This document shows positions 1-8,905 of a stretch of 64,000 nucleotides of DNA, piece by piece. A program made the position numbers and the translations under genes. This DNA is from CALLPQ01 sp039819545 (lineage in GTDB: Bacteria; Pseudomonadota; Alphaproteobacteria; Caulobacterales; Parvularculaceae): the NCBI GenBank assembly GCA_039819545.1, contig JBCBRS010000004.1, positions 1-64,000 on the forward strand, written 5' to 3'. Position 1 is the first letter of the stretch; every line of letters begins with the position of its first letter. The notes below the pieces were generated by a model, which had not been told where the DNA came from, searched no databases, and saw nothing but the letters and a program-made list of their open reading frames with translations.

Positions 1-2227
1 GCAGCACATAGGCGGTGATCAGGATAACAATTTCCCGCTTGGAGGTGTCTTCGCTGGTGGTCGAGAACAGATTGCCGAGCCCCGGTATATCTTTCAGGAA
101 CGGCACCCCGCTGGTGGTGATGTCAGCCGTTTCCTGAATGAGACCGCCGATTACCGCCGTCGCGCCATCCTCCAACGATAAGGCCGTGGATACGCTGGTG
201 TTCGAAAACGTTGGACTTGGAATGCCTGCCACTGTGCCAGCCGACGAGTTTGACAACTCTTGACTGACAGTAAGGTCCACCCGGTTATTGCCATACACGA
301 TCGGCTCAATGGAAAGCAGGATACCAGTTGACCGATAGTCAATACTCGTAAGACCCAACAGCCCCTGGCCCAGGTCCACGTTGGCGGCACCCTGACTGGA
401 GATGACCGGCACGTCGGCACCCACCTGGATTTGTGCACCCTGTCCTGACCGGGTGATGATGCGCGGCGTGGACAAAATGCGGATATCGCCGTTGTTAGCG
501 GCAGCATCAATGCTCGCCTGAAAATTATTGTTCGCAATAGACGCGACCAGACCGCCACCACCGCCAGCGATGGCACTGGTCGGATTATCGAACAGGTTGA
601 GCCCGGCGCCCGCGCCGTCGCGCCCTGCCTCACGCTCGCCCGTGCGCCGGTTCGAATCTGGATCGCCAAGATTGTTGATCTGCCAATCGACGCCGAAATT
701 GATCCCACTATTGAGGCTCACATCGGCGATGGTGACCTCAATCAAAACCTCCGCAGGCGGTGTATCGAGCTGACGCAATAGCGGGAGCAGACGTTGATAG
801 TCGCTCGCCGTGCCGGAATAGATCAACCGGTTGCCAATGGTATCAACCACAAGCCGGGTGCCGCCACTGGGCAAGCCTTCGTTATTGCCACCGGCGTTGG
901 CCGTGCCGCGTGCATTGATGTTGCCCTGCGAGCCAAAACTGCCGCCGGCGCCAATGCCCTGACCGCTCAACACATTACTGGGCCGGCCAACACTGGCCGC
1001 ACCACCCTGGCCCGTCAGAACCTGATTGACGGTGGCGGCGAGGAGATTGGCGTCAAGGTTTTGAACGCTGTATACGAACAATTGTGGGATGTCGCCTTGC
1101 GGGGTAGGCTGATCAAGTTCCTTCAGCCAGTAATTCACACGGGCCCGGGCCTCGCGCGAGCGGGTGAAAATCATCAGATCGTTGGAATAATCAACTGACA
1201 GCATCAGGATGGTTTTTGGCAAACTGGCGGAGATGCTGGCCTGCCAGCCTTCCGCCTCCAGCAAGGTGCGCATTTCCTGCTGCAACTCTTTAGAGTTCCA
1301 AAAAGCGGGGGAATAACGCTGAACCTGCGTACCCGCATAATCAAGTTCATCCATCTGATAGATAATATCGAGAGCGGTCTCGATATCCCCGGGCAGGCCC
1401 GACAGGATGATAAAGTTGGTTTCGCTGGCTGATTCAATGGACACCGCATCAGAATTGCGGCCCAGCGCCTGACGAAGGATTGACGCCATATCATTGGCAT
1501 CAATGGCGTTCAGTTCCACAAACTGCACCACCGGGCGCAGATTGGCGGGGGTCGAAATTTTTGCTCGCGATTTGATGAATTGCGGCGTGCGCGCTTTTAA
1601 CGCCTGATCCTCAAGAATTTGAAAGACACCATTTTCCGCCGTGATCCGCACGCCGTAATCTTTCAGCGCCATGCCCACGAGATCAAGAAAGGTCTCCGGC
1701 GCCATTTCACCGGACGAACGCAACTGCACAACGTCCGAGCGATTGGCGATGCCGGGACCGGTCACGTAAGGCACATCAAGAAGGCCGCCAAATACGGCAT
1801 CAATAAAGTTGGGCAGGGAAGCCGGCGGCACGGCGATATTGATATCGCCCTTGGGCAAGGCCGGTGCATCGCCGCCGCGGCTGAGGTCACGCGCCGTTAA
1901 GGCATCGCCGATGCTGGGGACCCGGCTGACGCCGCTGCGCTCTGCAAACGGTACCGGGCCATCATTGTCATTATCCCGACTATCCCCATTGCCCCCAATG
2001 ATCGTCGTGCCATCCGCCGTTGTTGTCACGCCAGTCGTCGTGTCGGTTTTACCAGACGCGGCCTTGGGCCGATCAAGAACCGATTCCGGGCGGGCCAGCG
2101 CATCAACTTCCAAAACCCGTTCTTCAAAAAGCGAGGAGTTGGCACAGCCGCTTAACGCAAGGACCGACAGGCCCGACACGAATGTGAATTTCAATGATTT
2201 TCTGGGCGTGGAAGCAAGCGTACGCAA
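1..2227 (-). CDS. gspD: Type II secretion system secretin GspD (3' end outside window)
   Basis: GspD forms the outer-membrane channel of the type II secretion system. Reading the minus strand gives one uninterrupted frame from about 2227 to base 1, where the window cuts off the last residues. After the signal sequence come an N0-like segment (GDINIAVPPASLPNFIDAVF), an N1-like segment (VVQFVELNAIDANDMASILR) and the secretin core, with VPVISSQGAANVDLG and the near-terminal GVPFLKDIPGLGNLFS typical of secretins. A Gly-rich spacer lies between the N domains and the core. I chose a TTG start at 2227 because AAGGGG lies 8 nt upstream; a second TTG 11 codons later is possible. The N-terminus ends in LALSGC, a lipobox, so the protein is probably a lipoprotein. 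It is the last visible gene of the gspEFGHD arm, 108 nt after gspH. That gap is AT-rich and may hold an extra promoter. Confidence 0.93.
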   Translation of the reverse strand, partial: MRTLASTPRKSLKFTFVSGLSVLALSGCANSSLFEERVLEVDALARPESVLDRPKAASGKTDTTTGVTTTADGTTIIGGNGDSRDNDNDGPVPFAERSGVSRVPSIGDALTARDLSRGGDAPALPKGDINIAVPPASLPNFIDAVFGGLLDVPYVTGPGIANRSDVVQLRSSGEMAPETFLDLVGMALKDYGVRITAENGVFQILEDQALKARTPQFIKSRAKISTPANLRPVVQFVELNAIDANDMASILRQALGRNSDAVSIESASETNFIILSGLPGDIETALDIIYQMDELDYAGTQVQRYSPAFWNSKELQQEMRTLLEAEGWQASISASLPKTILMLSVDYSNDLMIFTRSREARARVNYWLKELDQPTPQGDIPQLFVYSVQNLDANLLAATVNQVLTGQGGAASVGRPSNVLSGQGIGAGGSFGSQGNINARGTANAGGNNEGLPSGGTRLVVDTIGNRLIYSGTASDYQRLLPLLRQLDTPPAEVLIEVTIADVSLNSGINFGVDWQINNLGDPDSNRRTGEREAGRDGAGAGLNLFDNPTSAIAGGGGGLVASIANNNFQASIDAAANNGDIRILSTPRIITRSGQGAQIQVGADVPVISSQGAANVDLGQGLLGLTSIDYRSTGILLSIEPIVYGNNRVDLTVSQELSNSSAGTVAGIPSPTFSNTSVSTALSLEDGATAVIGGLIQETADITTSGVPFLKDIPGLGNLFSTTSEDTSKREIVILITAYVL

Positions 2228-2335
2228 CGGACGATCCCCTTGGTATAATTTTGAAAATTTCTATCGAATTAGAGTTAATACTTTGAAACCAGACCGCACC
2301 GCATATGACCCTGCGGGCCTAAAAGCGTGGTTCTA

Positions 2336-2866
2336 TCAGCGCTGGGGACGATCGTCCATGGCGCAGTCGGGGGCCTTGAACTGCAGCGTCTTCGCCCGCC
2401 CACGGGGCGCCAGCAGTACCACATCGCCGCCAAGGCAAACCCCGTTTTTCAGAAATACAAGATCATCGCCGGTGAGTGACCAACCCGGCGGCAAGGCCAA
2501 GGCGCGTTCATCTGGCCCGCCAAGCGCCAGCGTCAACCCTGGTCCCGGTGTGCCGACCGGCCCGCTTAACCTCGCGGATCTGTTCTTAGCGTCATCGGTG
2601 CCCTGCCCGGCTTGAGCGCGCAAGGTCAGATCCTGCTGTTCCAGCAATGCCGCAACTCGCAAGGCCCGGATTTGTTCGGCGACACCGTCGGCGGTGGTCT
2701 TGAACCGCACGCTTTCGATCACCCGCGCCATGGGCGGGGAGACGGTGGCCGCCACAATGCCGATAATCACAAGAACAACCAGCACCTCCAGCAGGGTCAT
2801 GCCCCGTTGGTCCGGCTGATGAAGGTGCCGCTGCGCATGGCGTGCCAAGGGTGAGGCCTGTGCCAT
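2336..2866 (-). CDS. gspH: Minor pseudopilin, GspH/FimT type
   Basis: This is a pseudopilin of the T2SS pilus-like piston. A short basic leader (about 22 residues) ends in a Gly before MTLLEVLVVLVIIGIVAA, the class III prepilin cleavage site with Glu at +5 and a hydrophobic helix. Cleavage and N-methylation by a prepilin peptidase are expected from the family; no such peptidase gene is visible in the window. The 176-residue length and the poorly conserved C-terminal half fit GspH/FimT rather than GspG. The start codon lies 3 nt after the gspG stop with no clear Shine-Dalgarno, which suggests translational coupling. GspI, a similar minor pseudopilin, cannot be fully excluded from sequence alone. 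Confidence 0.8.
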   Translation of the reverse strand: MAQASPLARHAQRHLHQPDQRGMTLLEVLVVLVIIGIVAATVSPPMARVIESVRFKTTADGVAEQIRALRVAALLEQQDLTLRAQAGQGTDDAKNRSARLSGPVGTPGPGLTLALGGPDERALALPPGWSLTGDDLVFLKNGVCLGGDVVLLAPRGRAKTLQFKAPDCAMDDRPQR

Positions 2867-2869
2867 CGG

Positions 2870-3421
2870 TCAGGCTTCGATATCCTGATTGAGGCCCGTG
2901 CCCCCCACTTCATTATCAGCCCCCAGACAAACAACCTTCACGCGCAGGTTGAACCCAGCTGCATCCTGTCCTGGCTGTTCGTATCGATAGGGGTTGCCCC
3001 ACGGATCGACGGGAAGATCGCCATCAATATAAGGCCCCGCCCATTGGGCCCGCAAACCGGGGTCCGATGGCGGTGTGACGAGGAGCGACAGTCCCTCCTG
3101 ATCATTTGGGTACCGACCAATATCGAGATACATAGCCTCAAGCGACGTTTTCAAAAACCGGGCCTGGGCTTTGGCAGCGGTAATTTTTGACCGGTCAACC
3201 TGATTGAAAAGACGCGGCCCCACGAGCGTTGCAAGAACGCCGATGATCGCCAGCACCACAAGAATTTCGAGAAGCGAATAGCCGCGCTGGGCTTTCCGCT
3301 TCGTTTTCGTGGCCCTGGTGTTACCGGCAACGCAGGTCAGACCAAACTGGTCATCAGCAAGCTGATCGCCAGCGGGCCGATCATCGGTGGATGGGGCTTT
3401 TACGGTTTCGGGATCAATCAT
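2870..3421 (-). CDS. gspG: Major pseudopilin GspG
   Basis: GspG is the major subunit of the T2SS pseudopilus. After an unusually long leader of about 45 residues comes G^YSLLEILVVLAIIGVLATL, followed by the GspG hallmarks KAQARFLKTSLEAMYLDIGRYP, a Pro-rich loop and VDPWGNPYRYEQPG. The C-terminal stretch with acidic residues (GADNEVGGTGLNQDIEA) matches the calcium-site region of GspG. I place the start at the ATG at 3421, not the longer in-frame codon at 3448. The sequence GGAGGA that encodes the last two Gly codons of gspF sits ideally upstream of it, and the stop of gspF is only 4 nt away. The long pre-leader is unusual, since typical GspG leaders are under 10 residues. Confidence 0.93.
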   Translation of the reverse strand: MIDPETVKAPSTDDRPAGDQLADDQFGLTCVAGNTRATKTKRKAQRGYSLLEILVVLAIIGVLATLVGPRLFNQVDRSKITAAKAQARFLKTSLEAMYLDIGRYPNDQEGLSLLVTPPSDPGLRAQWAGPYIDGDLPVDPWGNPYRYEQPGQDAAGFNLRVKVVCLGADNEVGGTGLNQDIEA

Positions 3422-3425
3422 CGGT

Positions 3426-4646
3426 TTATCCTCCCACATTGATATCATAGAGACTGGTCATGGCCATGACGATGGAAATCACGATGGTTCCTACCACCAG
3501 TGAAATCATCAAAATAGCAAACGGTTCGGTCAGCGCTGTCAGTTTTTTGGCGCGTTCGCGGGCTTCCTTTTCAAAAATGTCGGCCGCGAATGTCATCATC
3601 TCGCCGAGCGCACCGGCATTGCGCCCGGTACGGATCAAGTCAATCAATACGGGCTCAATGTCCTGTTGCGCTTCATATAAAGCCTCATCAAGCGGGCGAC
3701 CCGCCCGCACGGCGCGGCGCACCAGACTAAGATTGCGGGCAAAGCGGGGCGAGCGGGTTCCATCCTCGCCTAAGCGTAAGGCATCAATCAATGGCGCTTT
3801 ATTCTCCAGCGCCACCCCAACGGTGCGCGACCAACTTCCAATTTCAGCCTGGGTCAAGAACCCGCCGACCACGGGCATTTTTTCCAGCTGCGTTCGAAAG
3901 CCCGACCGCAAATTCTCATTTCGCCAGATCAAGAGACTAAGCCCGACAATTGCCGCAACGCCCATGGCGGCCAGTATCCAGTTTTCACGCAGCCACACGC
4001 CCGATGAAATCACCACCTGGGACAACCATGGCGCATTCTCGATCCGGTCACCCAACAGGGTCGCAAACCGCGGCACCACGAACAAAAACATCAAAAGAAC
4101 AATCAGCCCACCAACACTGGCCAGAAATGCCGGATAAGAAAGCGCCGAACGCATCTCCGATTGCAAGGTTTCTTCGTAATCAAGCCGGTCCGCCGCATCT
4201 GTCAGCGCTTTTGGCAGGGAGCCCGTCAGCTCACCCAGTTCAGCAAGCTTGACCACATAATCTGGCAATTCCGGGATATGACTTTCCAGTGCATCGGAGA
4301 GTTTGCGGCCGGCGCGCAAATCGCCTTTGATCTCACGCGTGCGGTCTGCCAGTACCGGGTGTGCGGAGGATTGCGATAGCGTCTCGATGGTTTCGAGCAG
4401 GGTCACCCCGGCATTGAGAAGCGTTGCAAGTTGACGCACATACCGCGCTAGGTCGCGCTTGCGCACCGCCCGTGTGCCAAATGAAAACCCCTGACCCGAT
4501 TGCTGGCGCTGTTTAATCTCAAACGGGGAAAGCCCGCGTTGCACCAACAGGTCAAACGCAGTTTTTTCGTCATTGGCGTCAAGGGTACCAACAACTTGCT
4601 GACCCTGCGCATCGAGGGCTTTATAGAGAAAAGACGCTACTGCCAT
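3426..4646 (-). CDS. gspF: T2SS inner-membrane platform protein GspF
   Basis: GspF is the polytopic inner-membrane platform on which GspE acts. The 406 residues have the normal GspF length and the duplicated T2SSF domain. The first copy (about residues 70-195) includes LATLLNAGVTLLETIETLSQ and ends at a membrane segment (VGGLIVLLMFLFVVPRFATL). The second (about 270-395) includes VALENKAPLIDALRLGED and ends at the C-terminal helix ILMISLVVGTIVISIVMAMT. The gene starts 6 nt after gspE and its last codons contain the ribosome binding site of gspG, so the three genes are almost certainly co-translated. Confidence 0.95.
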   Translation of the reverse strand: MAVASFLYKALDAQGQQVVGTLDANDEKTAFDLLVQRGLSPFEIKQRQQSGQGFSFGTRAVRKRDLARYVRQLATLLNAGVTLLETIETLSQSSAHPVLADRTREIKGDLRAGRKLSDALESHIPELPDYVVKLAELGELTGSLPKALTDAADRLDYEETLQSEMRSALSYPAFLASVGGLIVLLMFLFVVPRFATLLGDRIENAPWLSQVVISSGVWLRENWILAAMGVAAIVGLSLLIWRNENLRSGFRTQLEKMPVVGGFLTQAEIGSWSRTVGVALENKAPLIDALRLGEDGTRSPRFARNLSLVRRAVRAGRPLDEALYEAQQDIEPVLIDLIRTGRNAGALGEMMTFAADIFEKEARERAKKLTALTEPFAILMISLVVGTIVISIVMAMTSLYDINVGG

Positions 4647-4652
4647 GCCTGC

Positions 4653-6593
4653 CTACCCCGCATCGGCGCCGCAGACCCGGTGCACCTCATTCAGGGTGGT
4701 CAGGCCAAGACGCGCCTTTAGCAAACCATCTTCCAGCAGGGTCAGAAAACCCTGACGCCGGGCAATCGCAAAGACCTTTGATTGCGGCAGGCCGTCGATA
4801 ATCGCCTCGCGCAACTCATCGTCGATCTTGGCGATCTCAAAAATCGCGATCCGGCCTTTATAGCCGGTATGATCGCAAACCTCGCAGCCTTTAGCCTTGA
4901 CCCAGCGGGCGGGTTCACGCGCTGCCACACCAAGGTCTGCACCCTGACCAACGACTTGCGCCACCATAGCCTCACCTTCGGCGGCGTCGGCTTCCTCACA
5001 GCACTGATCACAAACCCGGCGCACCAGCCTCTGGGCCATCAGCCCACGGACGGATGCGCTGATCAAAAAGCGCTCAAGACCGATATCTTCCAGCCGTGTG
5101 ATGGCCGCAAGGGCGGAGTTTGTATGCAGGGTGGACAGCACAAAGTGGCCGGTGAGCGACGCTTGCGCCGCGATGGTCGCGGTTTCGCCATCACGAATTT
5201 CCCCCACCATGATCACGTCCGGGTCCTGCCGCAGAATGGCCCGCAAACCACTGGCAAAGGTATAACCAATGTCAGGTTTGACCTGAATTTGCGTTATACC
5301 GTCCACGTCATATTCCACCGGATCCTCGATGGTAATGATCTTGCGATAGCCATCATTGATCTGCTCGAGCCCCCGATATAGCGTGGTGGATTTACCGGAC
5401 CCCGTGGGCCCCGTGACCAGAAAAACCCCATTGGGAAGCTTCAAAATATCGTCGAGCAGCTCTTTCGAACGTCCCATGAGCCCAAGACCAGCAAGATCAG
5501 GCAATTCGGTCTGCTTACGCAGCAAGCGCATCACGATGCTTTCGCCCCAACTGCTGGGCACCGATGAAACACGCAGGTCAATATCGTTACCCGCAAAGCG
5601 GATCGTGTGACGCCCATCCTGCGGCAGACGGCGCTCGGCGATATCCATACCGGCGATCAGCTTGATCCGGCTGGCGATGGCGTCAAACTGGGAGCGGCTG
5701 CGATTCTGTTTGGTATGCAGGACCCCATCGATGCGATACCGGACTACAAAGGCATGTTCAAACGCTTCAATATGAATGTCTGACGCATTGTCCTTCAGCG
5801 CGACGGCAAAGATATTGTTCACAAAATCAATGACCGGCGCCTCCTCAGCCATTTCGCGCAGGCGAATGGTGTCGGCAAATTCGTCATCAGCAAGACTATC
5901 CGACTGCTGACGTTGCAGTCGGCTGAGACACATTTCAATGGTCTGATTGCTGGCGAGGAAATACTCAACACCGATGACGTCAACGGCGCGCGGTGCCGGG
6001 GCGGCGTCCTCATTCTCGCTTTCCGTCGCAACGGGCCCCGGGAGCACGGCGCCCTTTACCGCGATATCGCGGACAACGGCATCCAGGGTCTCGCGCACTT
6101 CGAGGTTTAGGGGATCTACGGACAGAACGTTGATGGTAATCCGCTGCGGGTTGTCGCCTGCTTGGGCTTCAGCACGATCGCTGGACGCCCCATCATCATC
6201 AAACTCCTGGTCGATCCATACAAAAGTCTGGTGAGCCACAAACCAGGGTACGGGGAGCCCAAGGACCTTTGTTCCGGCCAGATAGGCCGCTGGATCAACC
6301 GGCATGATCAGGGGATCGGCAATCGGCACTGCAAGCTGGTCGCTCAGCGTTTCAAGCAGGCGTTCTTCGGTGACCGCGCCAAGCCGCAAGAGGGCCTGAC
6401 CGATTAACCCGCCCACTTCCTGCTGCATGGCCAGCGCCTGCTTCACATCTTTTGATGTCACAAGACTGCGCGCCACCAAAAGGTCGCCGAGCAGTTGCAA
6501 CCCGGCATCAGCCGTTGGTGAAGCCTGGGCGGCATTCTTTTTGCCATTCAGGCCTGCGTGTTCCAGATCAGGTTTTTCCGCCGTTACTGACAC
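4653..6593 (-). CDS. gspE: T2SS assembly ATPase GspE
   Basis: GspE is the cytoplasmic hexameric ATPase that powers pseudopilus assembly. The 646-residue protein has an N-terminal MshEN/T2SSE_N-type region (about 30-190), Walker A GPTGSGKS at 395-402, an Asp box around TIEDPVEY (421-428), Walker B DVIMVGEIRD (about 459-468), a His box near LSTLHTNS, and a tetracysteine zinc site (C528, C531/C532, C570, C573). It is longer than most GspE proteins because of an acidic linker rich in Asp, Glu and Ala in the N-terminal half. The start is GTG at 6593, with GGGAG 8 nt upstream. It is the first gene of the minus-strand arm, divergent from gspJ across a 373-nt gap. PilB is the closest alternative, but the adjacent gspG and gspD decide for T2SS. 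Confidence 0.95.
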   Translation of the reverse strand: MSVTAEKPDLEHAGLNGKKNAAQASPTADAGLQLLGDLLVARSLVTSKDVKQALAMQQEVGGLIGQALLRLGAVTEERLLETLSDQLAVPIADPLIMPVDPAAYLAGTKVLGLPVPWFVAHQTFVWIDQEFDDDGASSDRAEAQAGDNPQRITINVLSVDPLNLEVRETLDAVVRDIAVKGAVLPGPVATESENEDAAPAPRAVDVIGVEYFLASNQTIEMCLSRLQRQQSDSLADDEFADTIRLREMAEEAPVIDFVNNIFAVALKDNASDIHIEAFEHAFVVRYRIDGVLHTKQNRSRSQFDAIASRIKLIAGMDIAERRLPQDGRHTIRFAGNDIDLRVSSVPSSWGESIVMRLLRKQTELPDLAGLGLMGRSKELLDDILKLPNGVFLVTGPTGSGKSTTLYRGLEQINDGYRKIITIEDPVEYDVDGITQIQVKPDIGYTFASGLRAILRQDPDVIMVGEIRDGETATIAAQASLTGHFVLSTLHTNSALAAITRLEDIGLERFLISASVRGLMAQRLVRRVCDQCCEEADAAEGEAMVAQVVGQGADLGVAAREPARWVKAKGCEVCDHTGYKGRIAIFEIAKIDDELREAIIDGLPQSKVFAIARRQGFLTLLEDGLLKARLGLTTLNEVHRVCGADAG

Positions 6594-6966
6594 AAATATT
6601 TCTCCCGCCCGTCGTCCCTCGCGTCCCTAAAACCGGTGCGACCAGAAATTGCCACACGCGATATTGGGTCAGCACCGGGCCATTCCAAGAACACCGCCCG
6701 CCTGTCCTGCGCGGCGTATGCCCCTGGCAGCTGATTGTACACCCATGACACGATTTTTCGATCCATCATTCATCCACACAGCAAGTGCTGTACCAGTCCG
6801 CAAGCGCCTCTGTCATCAGGCGCAGCGCAAAGGCCGGTTTCATGATCAGGCGAAAGGCGGGCACGCTTGACCGCATTTGCCTGTTTTATAAATTGAAGGG
6901 AAACGTCGGGCTTAAAGATACGGGGGTAGGGACCGGTTAATGGCCTTGCCCTAGTCTTGGGAGAGT
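6594..6966. promoter_or_regulatory. Divergent promoter region between the two T2SS arms
   Basis: This 373-nt gene-free stretch separates gspE (minus) from gspJ (plus) and must hold both promoters. I see no convincing gene in it; the short open frames there have no family features. On the plus strand TTGACC (6867-6872) and TAAATT (6889-6894), 16 nt apart, form a plausible sigma-70-like promoter about 72 nt before gspJ. No clear promoter for gspE could be picked by eye. Confidence 0.45.
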
Positions 6967-7698
6967 ATGACCATCACACGCTTTTCACCCTCTGCGGCTG
7001 CGTCCCGGCACTGCACACCGCGTGCCCGCGCGCGATTACGCGCTGGGGCGGCGGGGTTTTCCCTCCTGGAAGTGTTGATTGCGCTTGCCATTACCTCGCT
7101 TGCGTCGTTGGCGCTTTTTCAATCCATGAGCGCGTGGTTTGCCATTTCCGCCAAAACAACCGGTGCCGCCGAGCGCGCGCTAGGGGGCGTTGTCCACAAT
7201 CAGCAATTTCGCGCTGTCGTAGGCGGCTTGCTGCCCGGCTGGCCTTACCGCCCTGAAGAGGCGTTTATTGGGCGGGCAGACTTTTTCTCCGGCCTGACCA
7301 CCGCATCGCTGCACCAGCGCGAACAAGGCCTCGCGGTGGTCAGTATGGAGCTTCTGAAAGACCAGCGTTCCGGGGCGATCACCCTTTCCTACGCGGCGCG
7401 CGCTGGGGGCGAAGACACCGGATGGATCATGGAACGCTTTCCCGCGGCAACCGACGGGGCATTTTCCTATCTTGGCGCCGATGGTCGCTGGTACCCCACC
7501 TGGCCCCCCGCCAAAAATCCGGAACCGGGGCCTTTTACCGATGCTGAGCTGTTCGATACGCCGCCTTTGCCCCTGGCGGTCAAGATGGTGGTCACGGGAC
7601 CAAAGGCGGCACGTGGGACCACCGCAACACGCACCGTTCTGATCGCACCGGTGGAGAGCGATCCTATTCTGCCCGTTCGTCCCGGCGATTTCCTGTGA
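6967..7698 (+). CDS. gspJ: Minor pseudopilin, GspJ-like
   Basis: This is a type IV pilin-like minor subunit that would sit near the tip of the T2SS pseudopilus. A long basic leader (about 35 residues) ends in AAG before FSLLEVLIALAITSLASLAL, a canonical prepilin cleavage and helix motif with Glu at +5. The body has the GspJ-like pattern FRAVVGGLLPGWPY and, near the end, LPLAVKMVVTGP, where GspJ proteins have a conserved beta strand. It is the first gene of the plus-strand T2SS arm and lies 10 nt before gspK, its expected partner in the tip complex. GspI is the alternative, but the length of 243 residues and the order before gspK favour GspJ. Confidence 0.75.
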   Translation: MTITRFSPSAAASRHCTPRARARLRAGAAGFSLLEVLIALAITSLASLALFQSMSAWFAISAKTTGAAERALGGVVHNQQFRAVVGGLLPGWPYRPEEAFIGRADFFSGLTTASLHQREQGLAVVSMELLKDQRSGAITLSYAARAGGEDTGWIMERFPAATDGAFSYLGADGRWYPTWPPAKNPEPGPFTDAELFDTPPLPLAVKMVVTGPKAARGTTATRTVLIAPVESDPILPVRPGDFL

Positions 7699-7708
7699 GG
7701 CGGGGGTA

Positions 7709-8905
7709 ATGACGAAGACTTCCCTCTTCCCGCCTGAAACACCGCCATGCGGCAACCCCTTTGCGCAGCGCGGCTTCGTTCTGCCTTTCGTGTTGATGAC
7801 CCTTGCGGCCATCTCGCTCGTGGCCTTCTCCGCCTATGCCGCCCTCGAACGCTCATCGGCTTATATGCGCGCGCTGCAGGACCAGGCCCGGGTGGCGGCG
7901 GCCTTTCAGTCTGCCGAAGCAGAGGCGACTTTTCGGTTTCTGACCTCGGCGGCGGTGCCGGGCGGCCTGCGCGACGGTGCGATCGCTGATCTGACCTCGG
8001 GGCTTGTGCTTGGTCTGGACGATCCCAACGCGCCCGCCGTCGCGGCTGATCTGTGGCGCGGTGACGGTAGTATCCGCCGTTCCGTGGCAGGCGATGTGCC
8101 GGTTCTTGTCTCTTATCGGGACAGTGGCGGGCTCGCGGCCATCAATCTCCTGCGCGAGGAAAAACTGATCACTTATTTTGAGGTTGCCGGTTTTGCCCGC
8201 GAGGATGCCACGCGGCTCGCCGCCGAACTGGGTGATTACATGGATGGGGACAAGGAGCGCCGCTTTCTGGGGGCGGAGGGTGCCGACTATCTCCTGTATC
8301 AGCGCCCTCCCCCGACCGATGCCGCCTTGCGTCATGTGCTCGAGCTCACGCGGCTTTTATCCATACCGCCAGACCTTGGTGATCGGTTCTGGAACAGCCT
8401 CATGGCAATCACCACGCTCGACCGCAATACAGCCCTCATCAAACCTGACTTTGCCCTGCCGCCGCTGATCGGTACCCTGACAGAAGAGTTTGACGACGTT
8501 GGCGCCGATGTGGTCAGCCTCGCGACCTTGACCAACCCGAGACCCGGTCCGCGGGCAAGGTTTTTGCTTACCACCACTGATCAACGCGGCATTTATCGCA
8601 TCATTGAGGTGGAAAAATCAGTTAACCATCTGGCCAAACCCTTTAAGCGCGCCTTTATAAGTGCAGGACCCACTGCCCCCACCGACGGGCTAGCCGACCC
8701 GGCCAACCCCGAAACCTCATCTTTACGATCGCCAGCGCCCGACGACGCCGCGCCAGAGGAAGACCGCCAGGCAAACAATGACCCAGACGCTGACCCCAAC
8801 GCCGCCCCCAACACCGACGCCAACGGTATCAACGACGCCGAAACCGCGCCCTCAAACGACGGGGCCGGACCGGTCATCCCGCTTATCCTTCCAGCCTACC
8901 CTTAA
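7709..8905 (+). CDS. gspK: Minor pseudopilin GspK
   Basis: GspK is the large minor pseudopilin that caps the pseudopilus. The leader ends RG before FVLPFVLMTLAAISLVAFSA; as is usual for GspK there is no Glu at position +5. The body carries DSGGLAAINLL, corresponding to the family's conserved GxINLN region, then a helical domain with DYMDGDKERRFLGAEGADYL. The last 75 residues or so (Pro/Asp/Asn/Ala-rich, ending GAGPVIPLILPAYP) are low complexity and unlike the family. The DNA encoding this tail overlaps the start of gspL by 128 nt in another frame. The start ATG at 7709 follows a G-rich purine tract 10 nt after gspJ. Confidence 0.85.
   Translation: MTKTSLFPPETPPCGNPFAQRGFVLPFVLMTLAAISLVAFSAYAALERSSAYMRALQDQARVAAAFQSAEAEATFRFLTSAAVPGGLRDGAIADLTSGLVLGLDDPNAPAVAADLWRGDGSIRRSVAGDVPVLVSYRDSGGLAAINLLREEKLITYFEVAGFAREDATRLAAELGDYMDGDKERRFLGAEGADYLLYQRPPPTDAALRHVLELTRLLSIPPDLGDRFWNSLMAITTLDRNTALIKPDFALPPLIGTLTEEFDDVGADVVSLATLTNPRPGPRARFLLTTTDQRGIYRIIEVEKSVNHLAKPFKRAFISAGPTAPTDGLADPANPETSSLRSPAPDDAAPEEDRQANNDPDADPNAAPNTDANGINDAETAPSNDGAGPVIPLILPAYP

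Noticed and set aside
1809..2615. Open frame of 268 codons on the plus strand opposite gspD and gspH
   Set aside because: It overlaps real genes on the other strand and shows only low-complexity Arg/Ser/Pro sequence.
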